A stretch of 64,000 nucleotides of DNA from Anthostomella pinea (GCA_963556695.1 CAUWAG010000010.1:2046001-2110000); one strand, 5' to 3'. Shown: positions 31,739-42,394, counted from the stretch's first letter. Program-made: numbers and translations. The notes: generated by a model not told the origin, from the sequence alone.

Positions 31739-32418
31739 CACCGATACACTGGCGGCCTTCAAAGAGGTTGAACGCTTGACAGTCAACGTCTTCATAATGG
31801 ACGGCGAAATCGACAAATATGCCGGTCACATTGATTGTACCCTTCTGCGTCGGTTAAACCCAGCCACCAACATCCAGGAACTGATGACCAGAGCCTGCGA
31901 AGAAGACAACTCTTGCGATTTCCTGGGCGCTCTCGTCTGGGATATCTTCGATGAAGCCGGCCAGCTGAAGAGAGAGATCACGGAAGACCCCAACAGGAGC
32001 GGAACAGGCATCTGGGGGTCAGAGCTGAACTCTGGGGACCTGCTTGTGGTGGAACGGTTATGTATCAAGCCCGAACACCTTCGCAAGGGACTAGCGAGGG
32101 CTGCTTTCTCCGTGGCGATGGAACAGGCGATGACCAAAAGCAGCCAGATGATTGCTTTTGCCCATCCCAAATTCATGGCAGCTGCCGTAGCTGGCGACAA
32201 GTGGGAGAAGATGAAGCAACACGAGCAGCTCGCCTACTACAAGGCGCATGAAGACGTACCTTTGGCTTTCTGGCATGCAATGGGCTTCAGACGCGTTGGC
32301 GTTACGAATACATCTTGCTCTGGCTAGTGATGAAAGTCACCCTTGCCATTCCCTACCAGTGGAAGAAGACGTACCCGTCGAGGACGAACCCGCCGAGGAC
32401 GAACCCGACGTGGATTAG
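31739..32418 (+). pseudogene. GNAT-type N-acetyltransferase, 5'-truncated, one frameshift near the end
   Basis: Fungal GNAT-like protein, predicted to transfer an acetyl group from acetyl-CoA to an unknown acceptor. The frame is open from the LINE tail onward with no ATG at its start, so the N-terminus is missing. The acetyl-CoA-binding region reads VVERLCIKPEHLRKGLARAA. The last strand reads AFWHAMGFRRVGV. Near 32306 one extra base shifts the frame to a quick stop (32327). The other frame continues naturally (LALASDESHPCHSLPVEED) to TAG at 32418 through a short acidic repeat (VEDEPAEDEP). The LINE either inserted here with loss of the 5' part or joined two loci by recombination. Confidence 0.75.
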
Positions 32419-32437
32419 GGTCGGGGTATGGTAGGAT
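32416..32437 (+). repeat. 22-bp direct repeat, copy 1
   Basis: Sequence TAGGGTCGGGGTATGGTAGG plus AT. It recurs with one mismatch at 32728..32749, 312 bp further on. The SRA-YDG fragment lies between the two copies. Confidence 0.85.
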
Positions 32438-32730
32438 GGAGATGGGCCCCGAGGATATCAATGAAAACGATGCTTCATGATCGGATCATCTCCGACAAGT
32501 ATGAGGACCTCGACCAGGACAAGGGCGACGTTGTCTTCTACTTTGGCTCGAACAGCCATGCCATCGATGATCCGGACAATCCCAGTCCATCGACTTCTGG
32601 CACAAAGGCTCTCCAGGCCTCTTGGGCTACCAATCTTCCCGTTCGGGTCCTGCGTTCAGGCGGCTCAACCAAAGGCCCCAAAGGAAAGAACAAGTATCTT
32701 CCACCCTGCAAGATCCGGTACGATGAATAG
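32428..32730 (+). pseudogene. SRA-YDG domain fragment
   Basis: A 100-codon frame that resembles the SRA-YDG fold, a reader of modified DNA in larger fungal and eukaryotic proteins. Diagnostic pieces are DVVFYFGSNSHAIDDP, ALQASWATNLPVRVLRS and CKIRYDE, where relatives have YDGLYxV. The domain breaks off exactly at YD, at the start of the second 22-bp repeat. The first repeat overlaps the beginning. Upstream and downstream parts are missing, so this is a remnant. The identification rests on short motifs and is moderate. Confidence 0.55.
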
Positions 32731-32749
32731 GGTAGGGGTATGGTAGGAT
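32728..32749 (+). repeat. 22-bp direct repeat, copy 2
   Basis: Sequence TAGGGTAGGGGTATGGTAGG plus AT. The words ATACGATGCTTCAT (about 32783) and AACGATGCTTCATGATC (about 32465) also recur, so a partly decayed tandem duplication of about 312 bp is possible. Confidence 0.8.
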
Positions 32750-32754
32750 ACTTA

Positions 32755-33518
32755 CATATGATCTCCCAGAATGTTAGTCAATACGATGCTTCATCGTCAT
32801 AATATGCACGTCTCAGCATCGTTCTTTCAATGCCAGCAATACTTCGCGATGTCGGTGAGCACGCCTTTCGTGTCGAGTGATATCAGTCGGCATCCAACTC
32901 ATGCAACGTCAGCATAGTCCTGCAACTGGATTGCTACTAACCTTGCCATTCGAGGACTGTACGACCGATTTCGCTCAAAGATGCCATTAATTGCATCTCA
33001 CTATGGCGTGCGAGATAACCTTACCGTCTCTTGGCATGGGATTGGCTGCCCTATGGAGCCCATGCAGATCGCGGCCAGGACTGCCGTTATACCCGGTCCC
33101 CCGGCCCAGGGAAACGTCAGAAAATCAGCCACTGTCACACGAAATCGTATGTTGTGTACTGCTTTCATGATGTGCCGCCTTTTCTAAGCAACCTCGCTAT
33201 CATTACGGACCAGCAGTTCGCCAAGCCATACTTTTCACGGCAGAATCCTTATCGTCTGACAAGGAAAGTTGCATGAAGACAGGCTTCCCCGTATTCTGGA
33301 ACGAATAAGAGTAGAAAGAGTGAGCAGTGGTTCGTGGGGAACCTAGCAAGGTTGCCTGAAAAAGGCGGTGCTAAGCCGCATATGAACCGCAGTCGGTCAC
33401 GGCGCGGCATGCCGGTTTATGGGCATGTGCTATATAAGTTGACTGGAAACCTCGCTTTCGGTCAGGTCACGATTGTATTTTGCCTCTTCTTGTTCTCTAT
33501 ATCGACATCTTGCCAGCC
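32755..33518. other. Intergenic region upstream of the methyltransferase gene
   Basis: Short plus-strand frames at 32981-33276 are unrecognised. A TATA-like word (GCTATATAAGTT at about 33428) lies about 90 bases before the methyltransferase ATG and could be its promoter. Confidence 0.45.
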
Positions 33519-34429
33519 ATGGGTTCTATCTACTACCTGAACAACGGAGAGAAAGGGGTAGAGGAAACCCGCCTCAACTGGCTTCACGACAAGGTCATCA
33601 TGCCCATGGTGAGGAACGTGCTGTTGCCACCGCACATCAAGGCCGACCTCGCTGCCATGTCCGCGCCCCTGATAGCCGATATTGGCGCCGGGTCAGCATC
33701 ATGGCCGGTAACCGTGGCGAGAGAGCTCCCGCATGCTCGGATCCGCGGTTTTGACATGGACCTCTCCAAGTTCCCGACTATGCTGCCGTCGAACGTCGAA
33801 TTGGGTTATGGTAACGTGCTTGAGCCATTCCCAGAAGCCCTTCAACAGACTTTCGACCTTGTCCACTTACGACTCTTGGTGGGTGGCATTGAAAAGCACG
33901 ACTGGGTATCGGCAGCACGCAACATCATGAGTCTCCTTCGGCCCGGCGGGTGGGTCATTTGGGAGGAAACGGGTCTGCCGGTCCGCAATGTCCTGCCTCC
34001 CAAGCCCGGGTGGTCAAAGTTCGCGGAACTGAGTTGGCAAGTCTCAGACGCTAGGAATATGGACCTGAGGTGAGACCACGCCTCCGGCTACCCACGAGCT
34101 CGGCCGACCTGGGGCATGAACCTGCTGACCTTCGTCCTGCTAGGATGCCCGCGACCTTGAACAGGTATCTGAGCGAAGCAGGCTTCGTCAAGCTCGACGA
34201 GAAAGTCTTCAACAGCGCCTCAGACGAGAATCTTGACGGCGCACTCAACGAGATGATGATTGGGTTGGCCGAGCAAAGTCTTGCAGGCATTGTCGCGGAT
34301 GGGTCTTATGAGGACATGAAGACACAGGAAAAGTTACAGTCAGTCATGAAGGACATCCGGCGAGAGTTCGACGAAGGTTCAAAGAGCTATTGGATTCTTC
34401 ATCGGGTCTGGGGAAACAAGCCCGTCTGA
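33519..34429 (+). CDS. SAM-dependent methyltransferase, LaeA/UMTA-like
   Basis: Class I methyltransferase of the large fungal family that includes LaeA-like regulators and secondary-metabolite methyltransferases. It has two exons (33519..34069 and 34144..34429) with a 74-bp GT-AG intron, and about 278 residues. ATG 33519 (MGSIYYLNNGEKGVEE) was chosen because it matches the usual family start; the earlier in-frame codon is less typical. Motif I is IADIGAGSASWPVTVA. FDMDLSKFP follows as the acidic SAM contact, then FDLVHLRLLVGGIE and LLRPGGWVIWEE. The C-terminal helices end at HRVWGNKPV. No lesion is seen. Substrate cannot be inferred; no polyketide or peptide synthase lies in the window. Confidence 0.88.
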
Positions 34430-34963
34430 TTCATGCTTTTGGTTTTCCATACAGCTTTAAGCTCACTGTCTTGCCTGTGATACAAGGCCAGTTCAGTCCG
34501 ATAAACATAAAGTGTTGTGTGTGATGTGCTACTGAGAGGTCGTATGGATTGCTCCCCCTTACTTAGCTTAAGCTGCTCCACCCTAATAAAGGGGCATCTT
34601 CCTAATTCCTAGCCTGTCCCTGCTTTCCTCGAAGACCTGACTCGTCAGCCAGTCAGAGTCAGACGTCATTCGCGGGGCCGGACCACGCGGTAGCTTGGCG
34701 GCATCGACTTGGGCGAGGTGTACCCCGTGTTGAAGTCGCCATCAGCTTTCGCCCTAGCCTACGCCACTCTAGCTCTATACTATCTCACGTTCCATGGGCT
34801 ATCAGTCGATAGTCACGGCAGCTCGGCAGCCGTAGTGAGATCTCAAGACGACGAGGCCCACTTGACTCGCGTTCAGCCACCTTAATCCGCGAACGGCTTG
34901 CGTAAGATCCCGCTTGCGCCGTACTTGTGGGTCGTCGTGAATTTCCATATCCCGGCACCCTAG
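34430..34963. other. Intergenic region, nothing recognised
   Basis: No coding similarity or repeat was seen. A possible upstream exon of the following His-rich gene may end near 34909 (donor-like gtaaga), but no frame supports it firmly. Confidence 0.4.
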
Positions 34964-35740
34964 CTACTCGTTGAAGAATTCTTCGAGTATATACTTGATC
35001 AGCAGGCCCTTTCTGCCGTTTGGGTCATCTCTCATCGTACCATCATACCTTTTATCAATGCGATCGTGGTCCTTGGTGCGATAATAATCACTATCCACAC
35101 AATGCACCATCACTCTCGCCCCCACTCTCCCGCCCCGCCCGTGTTTTCCGGGCCGGCGCCACACCATGCCCACCATCATCACCACCATCCAGGGGGACCA
35201 CCACCAAATCACGACCACCACGGACACCGTAGCCCATCCTCCTCGCGGCCTCTCTCCCCACTGCCGCCACCATATGTCCTACCCCAGGGACGACCTGCAT
35301 TGATACAGCAGATACCCCCACTGGGATACTACGGCAACCACGACGGTCTGATGCCAGCCCCAAGCCTCGAGCCGCCACCCGGCGACTGTTGCCGGCACCA
35401 CAAATCTCGGTCGCGGACGCGGTCTCTGTGCGGGCCGCCGCTTATTGACCGCATTCCTGACGGTCTTGGGCGTCACTCACCGCCGCCGCCGCATCATCCG
35501 CCACCGCACCATGGCTCGCACCATCCTACTTCCCCGGATCGTCGCGATGTGCCGTATTCAGGGCGACCACGTGGGCGGACGCTGGTGGACCAGATCCCGG
35601 CTTATGATCACCAGAATCATGGGCCACATGGCTCTCCTCCTGGACATGGACCGCCTGGTCATCATGGTCACCATGGGCATCATAATCATCATCACGGGCA
35701 CCATGATCATCACGGGCACCACGGCGATCATCGCCGCTGA
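34964..35740 (+). CDS. His/Pro-rich protein with one membrane-like segment, gene model incomplete
   Basis: Not recognised. After an acceptor-like site (ccctag before 34964) the frame reads through a hydrophobic stretch (TIIPFINAIVVLGAIIITI) that could be a membrane segment or signal anchor. It then enters a long His/Pro/Gly-rich region with runs such as HHHHHH and repeated GHHGHH near the C-terminus. Twice it has a similar motif: ALIQQIPPLG and LVDQIPAYD, with PPLIDRIPDG between them. Histidine-rich tails often bind metals. After the stop at 35740 another frame keeps coding character to about 35890 (YRQAWFPIDIDVERMVDEPE), so a frameshift or missed intron is likely. Confidence 0.4.
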   Translation, partial: LLVEEFFEYILDQQALSAVWVISHRTIIPFINAIVVLGAIIITIHTMHHHSRPHSPAPPVFSGPAPHHAHHHHHHPGGPPPNHDHHGHRSPSSSRPLSPLPPPYVLPQGRPALIQQIPPLGYYGNHDGLMPAPSLEPPPGDCCRHHKSRSRTRSLCGPPLIDRIPDGLGRHSPPPPHHPPPHHGSHHPTSPDRRDVPYSGRPRGRTLVDQIPAYDHQNHGPHGSPPGHGPPGHHGHHGHHNHHHGHHDHHGHHGDHRR

Positions 35741-35893
35741 ATCATGCTTCTCCAGGGAATGGATATCGGCAAGCTTGGTTTCCAATTGATATTGACGTCG
35801 AACGTATGGTTGATGAGCCGGAGAAGCCAACAAGTATTTCCGAGCTGAAAGATGGCTCAACGGCCCCAGGACTGCGAGTACAAAGCGAATAGA

Positions 35894-36399
35894 CTGCTAA
35901 ACGATACAGGCCTATGTTAGCCGACATCGTCTACGATCGGCTGGGGCTTATGTCCAAGTATGGCGCTGGCTTTAACAAGGACGGGCAGCTCGAATGTAAT
36001 AGGGGTGACTAACGCAAGGTTGCCCTTTGCGTCCCCTCGGAGGGAAGGAACGGGGCAAGCGTTGGGAAGTTACTCGATTCGGTATGGGGTAGGCCTTTAG
36101 GTAGGATTAAGGGCAAGCGAAAAGGAGGCTGACTTGGGGGCGGAAGAGGGGGCACCTGCCTGCCTGTATGAGCCAGGCTGGGGGCAGCTACCTCTTGCAC
36201 CCTACACGGCCGCCCTGCTGTCAAAGTTCTGCACCCTACGGGAAAGTCTTTCCCTCTCTACCAAATCATTCAATACACCCAGCCCTCCCATCACACTCGC
36301 GATCTGGTCCATTTCTTCACACCTCACATCTTCGTTTCTTCGCGGTGACCACGCACCGCCCATTCGCATACTCATCCCGCTGCCGCCATCAACCTCGCC
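35894..36399. other. Intergenic stretch before the C2H2-like remnant
   Basis: Overlapping plus-strand frames show no recognisable domain. The part just upstream of 36400 is pyrimidine-rich (about 36250-36330), as fungal promoters often are. Confidence 0.35.
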
Positions 36400-36783
36400 A
36401 TGGACGAGAACGAGAAAGAGTACGACTTCTCGGCATCTTGGCTAGAGGCCTAAGAGGGGCCATCCAGCACCTTCGACCCAGCGCTGCTCCAAAGGCCTTT
36501 GGTAGCCTTCGACCCATCACTGAGGAATGGAGATGGACCACCCGACACGATCGATCCAGTGTGGCTCCAAAGGCCTCTGGTAGCCTTCGACTCATCAGCA
36601 CCTTGGCTAGGGGACGGAGAGTGGCCATCCGACACGGTCAATCCAGCATTGCTCCAGCAGCCTTCTGCAACCCTCGAGCCGTTTCCCTTGCAACAATCGC
36701 TTTACGGCCAAGGGAACCCGTGGAACCCCAATTTCCCACCCGCCGATGTTGCACCGTACGGTTTTTTTTTTCGTAGTTGCTGA
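36400..36783 (+). pseudogene. N-terminal part of a putative regulator with internal repeats, in-frame stop
   Basis: From ATG 36400 the frame reads MDENEKEYDFSASWLEA, then a TAA (36451..36453), and continues in the same frame to 36783. It contains imperfect repeats of about 32 residues built on DPALLQRPLVAFDPS, DPVWLQRPLVAFDSS and NPALLQQPSATLEPF. A run of ten T residues near 36762 precedes the final stop. CAA-to-TAA would explain the internal stop. It lies on the same strand as the zinc-finger remnant that follows. It may be the regulatory N-terminus of that gene, but the connection is not proven. Confidence 0.4.
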
Positions 36784-37099
36784 CGATTAGGGTGCAAAGC
36801 ATGCATGTTACATATCTGAATCTGCACCTCGGTGGATCAATGCAGGCGACAGATGTGCCAAGTCAATACTACCTGCAGCCAATGAAATCCAATAGCAACG
36901 CCAGCTTCGAGTCACCGGTTGGAGCGTGGTCAAATCACGCTGCGAGGTGAGTACATTTGGCCCCCGACATGCAGCTGCGTTGTGACCATGCTGACCCCCT
37001 GAAGTGGGTTTGAGGCTGCCGAGTCTCCCTTCTTCCCGGGACATACCTAGCGAGATGGTCCTACTTCAACTGTCTCCAGCTTTCACCAATTACAACCCC

Positions 37100-38072
37100 C
37101 TCTACTCCCCGCTGGGCATCCTGACCAGTCCTCCAACCGCCCTGGCTATGGAAACTTGTCCATGTCCATGTCCATGTCGCAGCTCGTCGCCCATAGACCC
37201 GATTTGCTTGCTGCTAAGCGCAATCCCCAGCCTCTTGAGCCCCATATCCAGCCTCGCCAATTCCATTGCCCAGTGTCTGGCTGCGATCTCGAGTTCGACT
37301 CGGACCTTGCCCTCAAAGACCACCAACACTCACCCCATGCACGTGGGCACTGCATAGTCAGCAAGGACCCGTTCACCTGCAAATGCAGCCAGGAGTTCGT
37401 CAAACTCTATTCCCTGGAACGACACATCCGAGATTTCCAGGACTCCGTTCCCGCATTCTCATGCAACGAATGCAACCTGCACAAGGGCAATGATGGCTTC
37501 AAGCGAAAGGACCACCTTGTTCAACACCTTCGGGTCTTTCACAAATACGGACCCGAGGCGCTTGCGGTGCAATTCCCTCCTCGCAAAGCTCGACTGTACT
37601 CCATTGCAGTCTGTCATGTCAAAGGATGTCAGCACTATCGCGAGCCATCGTTCACCGAGTTGGGTCACATGGAGTAGGAAGAGAAACGGCCGTTCGCTAA
37701 GCAATCTGAGTACACTTTGCACATGAAGAAGGATCACGACTGGTCGCCTCATCCATGCGGACTCCTAGGTTGCAAGAAGGTGGATGCAAGGGGTTCTTCA
37801 GCACAAAAGCCTTGATCAAACACCGCAAGGAACACCATCCTGAAGCCTCACCTCTCCAACTCGAATCTCACGTCGCGCAGAAAGTCAAATGCGACATGTG
37901 TCACAAACGATTCCACTACGCCGCAATTTCCGCGCATATGAGATACATATGTAAAGCCGCCGCACAAGTCGAGTGCTCCTGGTGTCACGAGCGTCTCTCG
38001 CTAGCTAGTTTGAACGAACACCAACGCCGTTTTTGTCGGGAAATTTGGAAATCCCCACCGACGGGGAACTAA
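37100..38072 (+). pseudogene. C2H2-type zinc-finger regulator, C-terminal part, one stop and one frameshift
   Basis: Fungal C2H2-like protein with non-standard finger spacing. Recognisable fingers are FHCPVSGCDLEFDSDLALKDH, FTCKCSQEFVKLYSLERHIR, FSCNECNLHKGNDGFKRKDHL, and later KCDMCHKRFHYAAISAHMR and CSWCHERLSLASLNEHQRRFC. A TAG at 37675..37677 interrupts one conserved segment (CAG-to-TAG would explain it). Near 37780 the frame shifts by one base, after which coding continues from 37785 to 38072. Such proteins are usually nuclear DNA-binding factors. Target and role are unknown. Confidence 0.6.
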
Positions 38073-38851
38073 TATCTCAAAACGTCAATCGCGTCTGAAG
38101 CACATCCCTTCGCTGCTTCTTTGCCAGGGCCATGTCCGCTATGAAGAGGACCATGATGTCGCGGATACGTCAGGGACGCAATATTTGGAGGAAGACAATG
38201 TGGCTTTGCAGGTCTTGGATTCGGTGGTTGATGAGTTTCATGTGTTCCATTGTGTTCTCTCTTTCGATGGTGTTTTCTCTTTCGATGGTATTTTCCTTTG
38301 AAATAACGTTCTCCTTGGCGTGCACACCGGCTTCTCAGAGGCTACATATATTCACTCGCTTTAACTTATTAGCATTCGAATTATCTACCGATATGAGCAT
38401 GCAGTTGACCTCCCAATCCCGGAAAGCCATCATCCATGCTTGAAGCCTTCTCGCTGCGCCATAGCCAACCATCGCTGTGCCGGCAAACCACCTTGGCCAA
38501 CCCGTTTCTACTGGTGACAAGCTGACTTCATTCCGAGACAACTATCACGCTGACTTTATCGGTTCTTCTTCCTTCTAAGGCAAGTCATGGTTCATATAGA
38601 ATCGACAGCATTGAGTAAGAAATGCACCAGGGGCGCGAGATGCGACGCGAATCAGTGCATCCTCCACTCCCGTTTCAACCGAGGATGGGTCAGCACAGGG
38701 GTCAGTGGGTGCATGAACACCGCATTCGCTTGATCATTGCAGCGGCACAAATCTCTGCTCACGGTCAATAGCCTGAGCGTCATCACGAACGCAATGACTT
38801 GAACGCTGATTGTGCCGCAAGGAACTTGAAACTCAGATTACGTCGTCAGGA
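38073..38851. other. Intergenic region, nothing rec­ognised
   Basis: It holds two tandem 16-base words (TCTCTTTCGATGGTGTTT-like, about 38257-38292) and no coding signal. The 3' part should contain the promoter of the receptor gene. Confidence 0.4.
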
Positions 38852-40547
38852 ATGCGTGCAGGACACAATGGTCACTCAACAGACCTTGGGCTTCCCGGCC
38901 CCGACAGCGCGGACGATCGTGTCACGAGTGCAGCAACGCCGCCCGAGCGGAACGACGTCGCATTCCAGTACTCAACCTCCGAGCAACCCATGTTCACATG
39001 GAAGCACAGCGAAGCTATTGGAGTGGAAGAATATCTGTAAGTGCTGGGATTGATTCATGAAGGTTCTTTCCTACTGACAAGCCGTCCAGCCCCTGGAAGC
39101 AGTGAGTGTCCTGCGCGCCAACGTCGTGAGGGTTTCTAAGCTTACCGATGACATCGACCAGGCATGGAAGCGAGCATTTGCAGACTGGATACAAGATCGA
39201 AAGAGACTCAGTCCGGGCATGCTTCCACAGCTGGTCGTATATCGATAATGATACGGGTGAGATTAGGACTCCACTGGGCCGGTCATTCTTACTGATAGAT
39301 GGCAGTCAAGATCTACTCTCATATCATCGGCGCGATCATCTTCATGGTCTTACACATAGCCATCTTCGGCGCCGAGATCAAGGTCCCGACCAACTCAATC
39401 CACGTCAACGAGACCCCCTCGTTGAATTGAGTTGACACTATCAACGACCTCGTCGTCGTTGAATTGATATACGTTGATCAACGAGGGGTCTTGTCTCCGT
39501 GGATTGACAAAAGTTGACGTTGACAACGCCATGACCACACCATAGTAAATATCCCGGGACCCGCACAATTTCGGTATACTTCGGACTATCTCCACATAGT
39601 CCCGGGGAATTTATATGGTCAAAAAAATATTTATTATATCAACGGATATTGATTGATATCAACCCACGAAGGCCTCGTCGTTGAGTTGGTTGCCAAGGCT
39701 GCTGGAGTCTCGGTGGATTGAGTTGACGTGGATATTGACGTTAACTCAATCAACTAGTTGATATCCGTTGAGTTGGTCGGGACCTTGGCCGAAATACCGC
39801 TTCGCTATCAAGTTGCCACCGCGAATGACATGATCGTCTGCAGTATATACTTCTCTGGCGTTGCTGTTTGCTTCACTTTTCGACTATGTAAGCACACGAA
39901 TGGCTCCCCTGATTATCTGTGCTCAGTACTAACAAGTCAGCTTCCACACGTTCATGTCTCATAGCGGATCATGGTATCAGCTAGGCATCATGTTCGACTA
40001 CCAGGGCATCATCCTGCTGATGTGGGATCGACGATTCCACTCATCTACTACGGCTTCCCAGGCGATACGAGCGTGCAGGTGGCGTACTGGACCATCACGA
40101 CACTTCTTGCAGCCTTATGCTCTCTTGCGACATTCCATCCGTCTATAGGAGGGCCTCACCTCGGCCATGTGCGCGCAATCATCTTCGGCGCTTTCGGGTT
40201 CGGGTCCTTCATTGTCCCGATCGTCCATGGGGTCCTGAGGTTTGGCCTGGCTGAGCAGCGCCGGAGAATGGGACTTGGCTGGATAGCGCTAACGGCGGTG
40301 TTCAATGCGACGGGTGTCCTGTTCTACGTTCTCAAGGTCAGTATACTAGCAACTGAAACTGTTCCACATGGCATAGATCACGTGTCCGATGCTGATGTTG
40401 ATGCAGTTTCCTGAACGCTGGTACACGCGACGATTCGATATCTGGGGGGCGAGTCACCAGATCATGCATGCCATGGTGGTTATCGCGGCCTTCGCCTACA
40501 CCAAAGCCGTACTGTGTATGCAAACTACTCGAAATGAGCTGCAATAA
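38852..40547 (+). pseudogene. AdipoR/hemolysin-III (Izh-type) seven-helix receptor, split by a MITE and frameshifted
   Basis: Members of this family (yeast Izh proteins, animal adiponectin receptors) are membrane proteins linked to zinc and lipid homeostasis. Exons: 38852..39036, a 12-base microexon 39090..39101, 39162..39256, 39306..39887, 39937..40336 and 40407..40547. Conserved elements: VKIYSHIIGAIIFMVLHIA, SFHTFMSHS, MFDYQGIILLMW, GAFGFGSFIVPIVHG and GASHQIMHAMVVIAAFAYTKAVL, including the metal-binding histidines. A 409-bp MITE interrupts the coding exon between FGAEI and PLRYQVATAND. A one-base deletion near 40025 (TGGGG to TGGG) shifts the frame. Everything else is intact. Excision of the MITE alone would leave the frameshift. 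Confidence 0.85.
39379..39787. mobile_element. Non-autonomous hAT-type MITE within the receptor gene
   Basis: A 409-bp element with 20-bp perfect terminal inverted repeats (CAAGGTCCCGACCAACTCAA at the left; its complement ends at 39787). An eight-base target duplication with one mismatch flanks it (GCCGAGAT, 39371..39378; GCCGAAAT, 39788..39795). It encodes nothing. Its inner parts are full of GTTGA/TCAAC words in both orientations, probable transposase-binding sites. Its termini differ from those of the 13-16 kb hAT, so another hAT would have mobilised it. Confidence 0.92.
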
Positions 40548-41070
40548 CATTAATAGCCCCTTTGGGATCCTATTTTCTCTCGAAGGGTCGTGGTAACACG
40601 TCAGGCTTATGTATTTACGCATATACGCTGGCAGCAGATTGTAGCTACGCACACCTACATGTACGCGACAGCGTAGCCAGATCTCGGACGCTTACGCCCT
40701 CCTCTCCCAATACAAGCATGTCTCCCAACTAGTTCTTCTGTTGCATCCGGCCCAGCCCGTAGCTGTAAACCATAAATAAACATCATCAATTAAGAAAACA
40801 GTCCCTGAACCGGGAGATGAACGTATGCGGGGAAGCTGCGCGGAAAAGCCGGAGCATTTGCCCGGACGATCCCGTCAAAAACCTAACCCTGAGGTGGTGA
40901 CCCCTCCCTACGAATGACGACACCGGCTTTGCATTATTTAGAGAGAAGTTGTTCTGCATCTTTCGACTTCCTGAATGTGGACGCAAGGTGCTGTTGTTGT
41001 CCCTTTGCTAGCTTCTCCAACGAACCCTCAGTAACCATCTGTACAGTATTCCCCGCTCTACCCCAGCGCA
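40548..41070. other. Intergenic region
   Basis: It separates the receptor gene from the dehydrogenase gene. No ORF or repeat of note was seen. A CT-rich tract just before 41071 fits a fungal promoter. Confidence 0.45.
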
Positions 41071-42394
41071 ATGGAGTCCAAGATGAAAGCCGTGCACTAT
41101 GAGGGCCCCTATAAGGTCTCGGTCAAGGAGATCGAACGGCCCAAGATCCAGCATCCTGATGACTGCATTATCAGAGTAACAACTGCCGGTATTTCCCCCC
41201 CTCCTCGTCCGTGGGTTTCGAGGTAAACTGACTGATGGAGCAAGCTATCTGTGGCTCCGACTTGCATATGTACCAAGGCCGCACCGCCGCCCAGAACGGA
41301 CTCGTCTTCGGTCACGAGAACATGGGAATAGTAACCGTGAGTCTGCCTCCTGGAAGTCCTCTTTGCTCACAGAAATGTCAAGCTCCTGACGTCTGCGCAG
41401 GAAGTTGGCCCTGGCGTGACTCTGCTCAAGGAAGGCGACCGCGTTGTTCTTCCCTTTAATGTTGCGGATGGCCGCTGCCGCAACTGCGAAGAAGGGCGCA
41501 CTGCTTTCTGCACCGGCGTCAACCCCGGTTTCGCCGGGGGCGCCTACGGCTATGTGGCCATGGGGCCATACCAGGGCGGCCAAGCACAGTACTTGCGGGT
41601 GCCTTACGCAGATTTCAATGCGCTGACGCTGCCGCCTGGGATAGAACACGAGCAGGATTTTGCGCTGCTGGCGGACATCTTTCCGACCGGATGGCATGGA
41701 CTTGTGCTCGCGGGTTTCCAGGCAGGAGAGAGTGTTGCTGTCTTTGGAGCAGGACCTGTGGGATTGATGGCGGCATACAGCGGCATCATTAGGGGAGCCA
41801 GTAGGGTGTTTGTCGTCGATCAAGTCGCAGAACGGTTGGAGGCAGCGAAAAAGATCGGCTGCACGCCAATCAACTTCCGGGATGGAGATCCGGTCGAGCA
41901 GATCATCGAGGCAAACGGCGGTATGGTGGACCGCGCCGTAGACGCTGTTGGATACCAGGCTGTTGATGCGAGCGGAAGCAAGGAGAAGCCGAACATCGTG
42001 CTCGACCAGCTCATCGAGGTCACGAGGCCGACAGGCGGTCTAGGGATTCCAGGGCTTTACGTCCCGAGTGACCCTGGCGCACCGGATGCGCAGAGCGGTA
42101 AGGGGCAAATTTTGATATCGTTCGGGAAACTGTTTGAAAAGGTATGGGGTGCTTTTCTTCGCCCCTGTGCAGCACTACTAACACCGACAGGGTCTTTCTC
42201 TCGGAACCGGGCAGTGTAACGTCAAGACATACAACCGCTACTTGCGAGATCTCATCATTTCCGGCAGGGCGAAGCCCTCCTTTGTCGTGTCTCATGAGGT
42301 CACGCTCGAAGAGGCGGAAGACGCGTACGACAAGTTTGACAAGCGGATAGATGGGTATACGAAGGTTTTGATACATCCAAATGGACCTTTGTGA
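41071..42394 (+). CDS. Zinc alcohol dehydrogenase of the glutathione-independent formaldehyde dehydrogenase type
   Basis: Cytosolic NAD(P)-dependent medium-chain dehydrogenase. Exons are 41071..41188, 41245..41336, 41401..42141 and 42191..42394; about 384 residues. The catalytic zinc site is CGSDLHMYQG with the downstream HEN of FGHENMG. The structural-zinc loop has only part of its cysteines (CRNCEEGRTAFC). The dinucleotide fold is VAVFGAGPVGLMAA with acidic DQVAERLEAA. The insertion GAYGYVAMGPYQGGQAQYLRVPYADFNAL is characteristic of bacterial FdhA-like formaldehyde dehydrogenases. The gene is intact. Oxidation of formaldehyde or another short aldehyde/alcohol is inferred from family, not proven. 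Confidence 0.9.

Noticed and set aside
36009..36776. Overlapping 202-codon plus and 79-codon minus ORFs
   Set aside because: The frame from ATG 36400 with internal repeats explains the coding pattern better; the others are shadows.
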